In this document: positions 1 through 6,952 of the stretch, in pieces
Numbering within the stretch: the stretch's first letter is position 1
How the letters are laid out: each line of letters begins with the position of its first letter
From: Bipolaris cookei
Taxonomy: Eukaryota; Ascomycota; Dothideomycetes; Pleosporales; Pleosporaceae
Assembly: GCA_002286855.1 (NCBI GenBank)
Contig: NRSV01000128.1
Coordinates: 1-41,966 of the forward strand
Direction of reading: 5' to 3'
Length of the DNA stretch: 41,966 nucleotides
Program-made: the position numbers and the translations under genes
Notes under the pieces: generated by a model
Seen by the model: the letters and a program-made list of their open reading frames with translations, nothing else
Database searches by the model: none
Told to the model about the DNA's origin: nothing

Positions 1-263
1 TATTGCTGCTACCGCAAGAGCTCTTATCCGAGATTTGCGCTTACCTTCCATTAGACGGGCTAGTCGCGCTGAAGCTAGCGCACAGGATCGTCAATGCTCA
101 AGTACAGATCAATCCACAATCGTGGTCGGCTTATTCAGAAGTGTATGACGTACTTCACGTCTCGCAATATGACCCGATCTCCATTCTACCGGCCACTTGT
201 TGGTCTCATGATCTTACCACTGTAGATCTTGTTTATCTAGCTCGCATGCACCGACCGGCCTAG
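1..263 (+). CDS. F-box-like protein, 5'-truncated by window edge
   Basis: The reading frame is open from the first bases, so the gene starts to the left of the window. The visible 87 or so residues begin with a pattern typical of an F-box: Leu-Pro-x-Glu-Leu-Leu, then Ile-x-x-Tyr-Leu-Pro, then a Leu-rich helix ending Leu-x-x-Arg. F-box proteins bind Skp1 and present substrates to SCF ubiquitin ligases. No substrate-binding region can be assigned. The frame stops at 263, overlapping the 3' end of the convergent viperin gene by 50 bp, so the real 3' end may be spliced differently or the gene may be a truncated copy. The F-box call rests on a short helix pattern only. Confidence 0.45.
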   Translation, partial: LLLPQELLSEICAYLPLDGLVALKLAHRIVNAQVQINPQSWSAYSEVYDVLHVSQYDPISILPATCWSHDLTTVDLVYLARMHRPA

Positions 264-1194
264 CCCAGTCGTATACTCCTCCACGGTCCCTGAAAGCCTT
301 CTCGTCCCAGTATACGCCTTGAAGTGCTTTCTCGACCCCAATATCAAGAATTGATCCAGATGGCTGACGCCCGTCGCGGTCTAGAAATCTCAAGTACTCG
401 TCGAGAATCAAATACGACTTGGCCATCACTCGGTTGGACTCTGGCACGAGTGATGTCTGGTTCGCGTGTCGCCTGCAAAAGCTATCGTATTCTTCATCTG
501 TGATAGTAAACTTCCGGGCGTCTCGAAGTGTCTTCCCAGTGTCGTTTTCCCCTGCGACAACCAAAACTTGGAAACACTTCCAGCGAAAAGGTTGAAGCTG
601 ATCAATGTGCTTGTTCATATCTTCATCCCAATTGAGTCGACATACCACAGTGTTGATCTTAAACTTGATGCCGTACTCCTTGCACCAGGAAGCAATCCTG
701 TATAGCTGCGAGATCTGGTCGCCGGATCCACGGCCAATCTGAATATTGGTAGACTCGTTGAAAGAATCACATGAGACCGCCAAGATGTCAACTTTGGAAC
801 CGCACTGCCGAAAGAAGCTTTCCTTGACAAGACTTCCATTTGTGACGATGGAGACCGACTCGAGTTGTAACTGATCTTTGCAGAAAATCACCATTTCTGC
901 CAGGAACTTTGGATAGAGGAATGGCTCCCCGCCAGCAAAATTCAGTTTTCGCATGCCTGCTTCCTTGAGCAATAAAAGCCCATTCTTTGCGCGATCAGAA
1001 CTTTCCATAAAAGAGGAGGTGGCAGTGTGGAAACAGAATCCACAAGTTTTGTTGCAGCGCCTCGTAAAGTGATAGTTGACAGCCACAGGGCATACGGTGC
1101 GATGATTGTTGTAACGCAGGTATAGGGACGCGATACCGAGTAGCAGTAGTCCAAAGCAGATTGAGACGAAATCCATGTTTGGAGCGTGCAACAA
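214..1194 (-). CDS. RSAD2-like: Viperin (radical SAM ddhCTP synthase) homologue
   Basis: This 326-residue intronless ORF is a clear viperin. Residues 9-27 form a hydrophobic N-terminal segment (vertebrate viperin uses an amphipathic helix to reach ER and lipid droplets). The radical-SAM cluster motif is C47-x3-C51-x2-C54, followed by Phe-His-Thr as in animal viperins, then the SAM-binding GGEP at 88-91. Further family blocks are visible: the Arg-Trp-Lys stretch before the Gln-Val-Leu strand, a Val-Pro-Glu-Ser-Asn block, Ser-Tyr-Leu-Ile-Leu-Asp-Glu-Tyr, and a C-terminal Arg-Gly-Gly-x-Tyr block ending in a terminal Trp. Viperins abstract the 4'-hydrogen of CTP to make 3'-deoxy-3',4'-didehydro-CTP, a terminator of viral RNA polymerases. 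Start: Met at 1194, with a second Met at 1176 just before the hydrophobic segment. It is transcribed divergently from the nucleotide kinase at 1386, with 191 bp between start codons. Function in this organism is inferred from homology. Confidence 0.96.
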   Translation of the reverse strand: MLHAPNMDFVSICFGLLLLGIASLYLRYNNHRTVCPVAVNYHFTRRCNKTCGFCFHTATSSFMESSDRAKNGLLLLKEAGMRKLNFAGGEPFLYPKFLAEMVIFCKDQLQLESVSIVTNGSLVKESFFRQCGSKVDILAVSCDSFNESTNIQIGRGSGDQISQLYRIASWCKEYGIKFKINTVVCRLNWDEDMNKHIDQLQPFRWKCFQVLVVAGENDTGKTLRDARKFTITDEEYDSFCRRHANQTSLVPESNRVMAKSYLILDEYLRFLDRDGRQPSGSILDIGVEKALQGVYWDEKAFRDRGGVYDWARPVGACELDKQDLQW

Positions 1195-1385
1195 GAAATG
1201 GAATGGAGGAAGAAGGTGGAGTGCTGAAGATGTTCACTTGCTGCCATCGAATTTAATGACGCCCGTTGATGCTATTTAGCAATAACATGGGTACAACCCC
1301 GCTTTTGGGAGGCATAAAGGGAGGGCTGTGAGCTCTTGTTGTCACATAAGGCTGTTTTCCCAGGCTGATATCCTTCTTAATTGCC
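1195..1385. promoter_or_regulatory. Bidirectional promoter between viperin and kinase
   Basis: Only 191 bp separate the viperin start codon (minus strand) from the kinase start codon (plus strand), so the two genes must share this regulatory region. I see no TATA box in a convincing position and no clear known operator. The arrangement suggests co-expression, which is inference. Confidence 0.6.
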
Positions 1386-2162
1386 ATGGAGTTTACTGCA
1401 ACAATTGTCGTATTCGTCATTGGTAAGTACGCGAGATTGTAATTAATTACGCGACTAATTTTTGCAGGAGCCCCTGGTTCTGGCAAGGGCACGCTGTGCC
1501 GAAGACTTTCTGACGAATATGGATTCTGTCACTTGTCTATTGGAGATACGTTGAGAAGATTTGTCTCCAACTCCATGGTAGACCCACTTGCAGCATCTCA
1601 GATGCAAAGAGGCGAGCTCGTTTCCACAAAGGTGTTGGTCAGTATTCTCCAAGATAGCGTCAAAGAAAATGTATACAGCGGCCGTCATGTGATCCTGGTA
1701 GATGGTTTGCCGAGGCAGTTAGATCAGGCTATGCCTGTGGAAGAGAAAGTCAGTGTGCCCAACTGCCGATGCTCTTCCTTAGCGTACTTACTTGGAAAGA
1801 TCGGCTCGCCAGCATTGGTCCTGTTCTTCAACTGTCGAGAAGAGGTCGCTAAAAATCGCTTTCTCACGCGAAAACTACCTGGAAGAGAAGCAGATAATGC
1901 AGCCGTCTTCCAGAAGAGATACGATGAGTTCGCTGCGGAGAACCCTAAGATCTTGAAACTGTACCAGGAACGAAACCTTCTTATTGAGGTAAGACTCATT
2001 GTGTAGTGCTTAACAATGCTAAATGGCGGTCAGGTTGACACCAATGGAGAGACGAAGTTCTCGTACAAAACCCTATTGAACAGTCTACAAAACACCAATT
2101 TGACACACTTTCTTGCAAATACGACAGAGCGTATATATCAAATAAATAGTGGAAAGATATAA
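1386..2162 (+). CDS. UMP-CMP kinase-like nucleoside monophosphate kinase
   Basis: Exons 1386-1422, 1468-1988 and 2034-2162 give 228 residues; both introns are 45 nt with GTAAG donors. Splicing the first intron restores the P-loop GAPGSGKGT at residues 13-21. The NMP-binding motif SIGD-x-L-x-R begins near residue 36, a DGLPR motif lies at 91-95 (DGFPR in relatives), and a short UMP/CMP-kinase-type lid with Gly-Arg-x-x-Asp-Asn ends near 156. The family transfers phosphate from ATP to CMP/UMP. Residues 107-123 have no counterpart in typical UMP-CMP kinases and coincide with a possible 51-nt in-frame intron (1749-1799, GTCAGT..AG); removing it gives 211 residues, closer to family length. Head-to-head with viperin, it could supply CDP/CTP precursors for ddhCTP, like CMPK2 beside RSAD2 in vertebrates. 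It lacks the long N-terminal region of vertebrate CMPK2, so it is an analogue rather than an obvious orthologue. Confidence 0.9.
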
Positions 2163-2187
2163 TGTATGAAATAGGAGGCACATTTAT

Positions 2188-2201
2188 CAGTCACGTGACT
2201 G
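2188..2201. promoter_or_regulatory. 14-bp palindrome with CACGTG core
   Basis: A perfect 14-bp palindrome centred on CACGTG lies between the kinase stop and the CYTH gene start (2331). CACGTG is the classic E-box bound by basic helix-loop-helix factors (Cbf1/Pho4-type octamer TCACGTGA in fungi). It sits 130 bp upstream of the CYTH start codon, a sensible promoter position. Binding is inferred. Confidence 0.45.
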
Positions 2202-2330
2202 TTACCGATGGTTTCTTTTCTATGCAGCAACAACTAGTTTTCTCAAAAAATTAATACCACTACCCAGCTTCTTACTCGTACTTTACGTTTTTCTTGCTAA
2301 GCATTGCAGTCTCATATTCTAGCGTTTTTT

Positions 2331-2969
2331 ATGTTTCGAAAAGCCATACCCCAAACTTTTCTTCTGGAGGTGGAGCGCAAGTTTTGCGGGCTCGCAGTCA
2401 CAGATCTTATCCTTCACGTCGGAAACCCGCCATTCCGGAGCATCCAGTCACAGGGCCAGTGCACTTTTAAAGACACTTACTTCGACCGGGCTGGACTCCT
2501 CACAGCAGCAGGTGTGTGGGTCAGGCTACGCAACGGAAAATGGGAGGCCAAAGTGAGAAAGGGTGGCAACTTCCAAAACTCGAGGTTCGAGGAGCTGTCT
2601 GATCCTCGCGAAATCGGGGTGCAAGTACGCACCGTGACGGGACGAGTATGCAGCGAGCGCGAGTTTTTCGGCCTCGATCGTGTGGCAACCATGTGCACGA
2701 CAAGAAGAACGTGGCTGGCGGACGAGAGGTTCAGGATTGTGCTAGACGCGATGGACTTTGGGCACGAGGTCGGCGAGGTCGAGCTGCAGTCCGAAGTGCA
2801 TCTCGCCCATGCGGGCCAAGAACTGGAGGACCACAAGCAGAGGGTAATGCAGCGGATGGACGAAGAGATTGTCGCTTTCATGGAACGTTATCGGTGGGCG
2901 TTTGCTGCTAGTGTGCCAATCGGCAAGCTAACAGCATACTTTGAACGCAAGGCCGCAGGCAGGCTGTAG
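2331..2969 (+). CDS. CYTH-domain / thiamine-triphosphatase-like protein
   Basis: 212 residues, single exon, starting at the ATG at 2331. The N-terminal ExExK signature is E13-x-E15-x-K17, followed by Arg65/Arg67, the W71-E72-x-K74 strand, the Asp139 strand, Gly-Glu-Val-Glu at 148-151 and Gly-Lys198-199 with Tyr203. This is the order of charged residues that line the triphosphate tunnel in CYTH enzymes. The length and the Val-Glu-Arg-Lys-Phe start resemble animal thiamine triphosphatase (THTPA), which hydrolyses ThTP to ThDP with Mg2+. It lies 168 bp downstream of the kinase in the same direction. Substrate cannot be told from sequence: ThTP is the default, while an inorganic or nucleoside triphosphate is possible, given viperin and an NMP kinase next door. 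Confidence 0.85.
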   Translation: MFRKAIPQTFLLEVERKFCGLAVTDLILHVGNPPFRSIQSQGQCTFKDTYFDRAGLLTAAGVWVRLRNGKWEAKVRKGGNFQNSRFEELSDPREIGVQVRTVTGRVCSEREFFGLDRVATMCTTRRTWLADERFRIVLDAMDFGHEVGEVELQSEVHLAHAGQELEDHKQRVMQRMDEEIVAFMERYRWAFAASVPIGKLTAYFERKAAGRL

Positions 2970-3923
2970 GTATGGAGCAAGGGTGCATATTGAGTCATCG
3001 TTAATGCGCTAAGCTGTATTCGGTTATTTGCGAACATGAGATGTCGCAACACACGCTTTCAGTTAGCGTCGCAGGGTCTTTCTGATACCATACGAGCAGG
3101 TCGAGCTTCCTCCAAAACGGTTGTCTTCATACACATTGCCAGCCACAGCTCACCAAAAGACAGGTGTGTTTGGCCTGCGTTCCATTATTATTGCCGTCTC
3201 TTCTAGTTTGTATCAAGCTATAAAGAGACGATAAGCGTATGTTGCTCCTAGATATGCAAGCCCGAGAATACACCCTAAAAGAGATATAACAAGACCTTGC
3301 AGATGCAACAAATCACTGCAACTTTTCAATCAGGCTATAAGACAAGTGCATGGTTGCTTTTGAATTGTATGAGAATGTCGAATGTTTGGACACGCGCAAG
3401 GAGTTCTCGTGAATCTTACATGTGGTACTTAGCAATCTCTTTCTACCGACTGATCCAGCTCGTCTCGAAATACTCAAGTTCGAAGACTAGTGTGGATACC
3501 TGTAACGAATGAGATTTTCAATACTTCAGTTCTATCGTCTTTCGCTGTTCGTTAGTGAAAAGTATAATTGGATTGCTGCAGTGACGAACTGGACAGAATG
3601 TAGATACCGACTTTTCATACTATAGTGCAATCAATGATTGTGTCCGGAAAAAACGTTGTAACTATCCTGTCAACATGGTAAAGATTCACATTGTTTACCC
3701 AGTGTTTAAAGTTATCATACAAGCTACGCGACTCCTTCAACCTACTATAGGATTCTCTTCCCTTCTTTTCCATACTCGTATCTTCTTGTTATTTCGCATT
3801 ATCCGTGCCGTGCGTGAGCTTTGAACATATTCTTGAGCGACTGAGGGGTTAGCGCTTATTGGTAATGGTAACTTGGAGGCAGAAATGGATACACAAAAAT
3901 TGACTGGTATCTTATCGTACCTT
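2970..3923. other. Intergenic, no gene seen
   Basis: About 950 bp with only short open frames that show no family resemblance or codon bias. The stretch at 3720-3850 is pyrimidine-rich and faces away from the gene that ends at 3924. Nothing else recognised. Confidence 0.5.
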
Positions 3924-4172
3924 CTACGGCGTCGGAGTCAAAAGCACAGTGGCACACGCAGCCTGACAGGTACCAAAGGCGGCGTTGCAGGCAATGATAC
4001 TGGCAGGTGCGGAAGCACCAAGCGTAGCTCCCCAAGTGAAACCAGCTGCAGAGTAGCATGCCATAACTACTGCAGAACAACCCGCCTGACACAATCCATA
4101 GGCGGCTGGTCCCGCTGAAGCTGGACCAGCAAAAGCAAGAGTGATTATAGCGATGGGCAGCAATAACGCCAT
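3924..4172 (-). CDS. Small secreted cysteine-rich protein (zygote-specific-protein-like)
   Basis: 82 residues. A hydrophobic signal peptide covers about residues 1-20 and ends Ala-Ser-Ala. The mature part is small, Ala/Gly-rich and carries six cysteines in two similar blocks: Cys-x3-Cys-x6-Cys near residues 27-38 and Cys-x5-Cys-x3-Cys near 61-71, separated by a Gly-Phe-Thr-Trp-Gly-Ala stretch. I remember this arrangement from small ascomycete proteins annotated by resemblance to the Chlamydomonas zygote-specific ZYS3 product. Function is unknown; a wall, surface or effector-type role is possible. The start is the only Met giving a signal peptide. No introns are needed. Confidence 0.7.
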   Translation of the reverse strand: MALLLPIAIITLAFAGPASAGPAAYGLCQAGCSAVVMACYSAAGFTWGATLGASAPASIIACNAAFGTCQAACATVLLTPTP

Positions 4173-4583
4173 AAGGTGAATGTGAGGGTTGTGGTGAAAG
4201 CCCGAACGTAAACAGGTGTGAGAGCGAGTGGAGAAGGTAGTGGACTCTTTAAACTCTCGCTTTCGGCGAACAAAAACCTGAAAAGGACGTCATTCTCAAT
4301 CAAACAGGTGTACATGACACAGGCTGCTGCATGGACCTCAGTCTATCCATCATCGGCATGTTAGGGGCTGCATTAGTGCAAAATCTGACTAACGAACTAC
4401 CTTCAACCCCAGTGCCCGCCATGCCACAATTATAAGCTCCTAGCTGAGACTTCTTCGTACCTCTTAATATTCAGGCAAAATCAGATTGGAAGATGTTAGG
4501 ATGGCCGATCGTAAGCATGTTCATTAAGAAGCTTTTAGTCCATATACTGGCTCAACGGTTGCGGGATGATTGGCGCTGCATAG

Positions 4584-4615
<32 letters not shown>

Positions 4616-4728
4616 AGCAGAATGAGAGATTCGTTCATATTTCAACACGTATCCAATAGCAATGCGCTCTTCCAAAAAAGCACTGCTCAAGCATATAACG
4701 CGTTCTGCTGTGCAACGTTGCGCAAATT
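4173..4728. other. Intergenic with upstream region of the secreted protein
   Basis: No coding sequence recognised. The left part (4173-4300) should be the promoter of the minus-strand cysteine-rich gene. The homopolymer tract at 4584-4614 lies in the middle. Confidence 0.5.
4584..4614 (+). repeat. Homopolymer tract C(21)A(10)
   Basis: A run of 21 C is directly followed by 10 A. The exact length is unreliable in most sequencing data. It lies about 115 bp upstream of the DXO-like gene start, so it could sit in its promoter or leader. Confidence 0.9.
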
Positions 4729-6831
4729 ATGCACTACTTGGACGTGGATGAACATCAGTTGAGTTGTTTAAAGGCAGCCATCCCCTCCAATATTCATGGA
4801 GGAAGCGAATCATTCAAGATTCATCAGATTTCACTGCATCTCAAGATCATCGCTTTTGCCTTGCGACATCCGCACGGTGCCAACATGGTTCCTCAAGTCG
4901 TCACCACCATATTTCGCTCTGACTTAAGTGGCCATTTGGACCCTGCTCATGCGACAATCACTGAGTTCGAGTACCTCGCCTCTTACAGCTGGCTTGAGAG
5001 CGACGTCCCTACCATTTTAGTGCCTGGTAAGCTGTTCAGGCGAGATGCTTGTCAAATGTTTCGTTCTAATGAGCAACTAAGGCTCCCCGCCTCTTTGGTT
5101 ACCGCCAGCGGGACCATTTAAACTGGAACCCGACTCCGGGCGAGTATACATTGATGAAAATGCGGCGCGAATCCCACATACGCCCCTCGAGCCCTTGTTC
5201 GGTGCACTCTTCGCCCAGAATCCTGATTTCGAGATGGGAAGTGTTGACATCATAACGGACCGGAACAATATCAGAAAACTTCTCCGCTTTGTGGGTGGAA
5301 CTTCAAGCGAATCCTTTCAGATACAGGTCGAAATTGTTGACGGCAAAAGGGCACTGCTTACGCGCATAGAGAATGAAACCATTACAGTCATTCAGGGCTT
5401 CCAAGGTTACGGTCGCAATTTTGAGAAGGCGTGCACAAAACGTGCGACTGGAACCTCTGGATATCACAGAATCACCAGCTTTCGCTTCGGTGGCTTGAAG
5501 TGCGTGGTCAGACATGAAACCGATGGGTACATTGATGATGCATTAGGGCAGGCTACGGCCCAGAAGCAGGCGGAGACAGCCGACTCCCTGCCGCAGTTAC
5601 TGGAAACACTGTGTCTCGCTGACTCTGCTCTCATCTCGACACATACTTCCACAATCACGATCAAAAGAGCAGGAAAAGAGGTAGACTGTTCTTCTATCCT
5701 GGAAATCAAGACTAGAGCTGCTAGTAAGAGTCTGGACATGGACGAGACTATAGCTCAGCTTTGGATATCGCAGACTCCACAACTGGCTGTCAGTTACCAT
5801 AACAATGGCCTTTTCAATGATTTTCACATCCGAGATATGGCCCAGAATGTCCGCGATTGGGAAAGCAGCAACCAAAAGGTTCTTTGTAGTCTGGGCTATC
5901 TGTTGAATCAGATCATTGAAGTGGTGAAGATTAGTGCTAGTCAGGCTGCAGTTGTCAGGTATGACGGTGGAATGAAGTTGGAGATCGTCACTGTTGAGCC
6001 GAAGAAGGCCCCGTCAGAAGGTGCAGGCGCAAAGTGGAAAGGAAAGCAGGGAACCGACGACAATAAGCTGATGACAGAAAAGGGAAATCAGTACAAGGTT
6101 AGTAAGCACGTTGATAATGAACACATCTGATACGAACTCTTTAGGCGCCAGCTCAAACAAGCACTAGATTACCCGCGACAACTCCAATCACAATCGGAAA
6201 CGTGCGATATGAGACTGACCTTTCTCGGATCCCGCGCTTAGGATCACTCGTCCCCCACAGCGGTGAAAGCTCAACTCAGTCTACAGAGATCGTTCACGAA
6301 GACATTCCTCTTTTTAATATTGCCCTCAAAGGAATTGAATCGGGCTACCGCCACTGTTTCCGATCAATGCCCAGCGACGTCAGTTCTTACCGCACCCTCT
6401 GTGCTACGTACGATTTTCTGCGCGTCGACGTCTGTAAAGGGCGGATGCTGGGTGAAATTATCAAAGATTTGAAAGCTGCGCAAGACTATGATGATGAGTA
6501 TCGCGATAAATCGAAAGCTCGAGATGCCGCGTTCAAGCTCGTCTATTCCATCGTACAAGATACATTTCAAAACAACGAAAAGCATAAAAACACTATCTTC
6601 AATGCTGTTCTGTTTGTTGTATCTCATCCTGGAACCTTCAAGTGGAAGACGAGAAATGCTGTACGAACGGTTTACGAGAGCAAGTTCATATTGTCGGTAA
6701 AGCAGAGGGCGAATCTCGACCGATGGCACGAGCTAGATTCTGAAGAGCAGGCTAGCACCGACGAAGACGATGTGACGACGGAGGAGGAAAATTTGAATTG
6801 GTATGATTCCGACTATTCCGACTGCTCTTAA
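4729..6831 (+). CDS. DXO/Rai1-like unknown fungal protein (often named GGPP synthetase)
   Basis: Three exons, 4729-5026, 5109-6097 and 6145-6831, give 657 residues. Introns are 82 and 47 nt, and both splices keep frame. I remember relatives labelled geranylgeranyl pyrophosphate synthetase, but the DDxxD prenyl-diphosphate motifs are absent. Instead there is Glu-Val-Asp-Cys at 290-293 and Glu-Ile-Lys-Thr-Arg at 298-302, matching the EhD and E-hydrophobic-K metal-site motifs of DXO/Rai1 decapping nucleases. These are followed by a Trp-x-x-Gln segment, a strand ending Asn-Gly, and a helix with Trp and Cys, again in Rai1 order. The spacing between the two acidic motifs is shorter than in DXO. The C-terminus (from about 450) is a helical region ending in an acidic Ser/Asp/Glu tail. 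A role in RNA 5'-end or other nucleic-acid processing is inference. The start could lie further upstream. Confidence 0.75.
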
Positions 6832-6952
6832 ACCAAGCATGAGTGAAATAGTAATTGATCTTCGTTTCAACAAAACCCATCTCCAGCAGCAAAAATAAAG
6901 CTGCCGTCTGCTTGCTTGCACATTGAGTGAAGACTCGCTACTTCTTTGCTTC

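Noticed and set aside
1386..2162. Adenylate kinase rather than UMP-CMP kinase
   Set aside because: The lid is short and has Gly-Arg-x-x-Asp-Asn as in UMP-CMP kinases; long-lid adenylate kinase features are missing. Substrate is still untested.
2477..2881. 134-codon minus-strand frame opposite the CYTH gene
   Set aside because: Ser/Thr-rich shadow; the plus strand carries the full set of CYTH motifs.
4493..4762. 89-codon frame across the homopolymer tract
   Set aside because: It includes a poly-Pro and Lys run produced by the C/A tract and has no other support; it overlaps the start of a better-supported gene.
4729..6831. Geranylgeranyl pyrophosphate synthase
   Set aside because: No DDxxD motifs or all-helical prenyltransferase pattern is seen; the label looks inherited.
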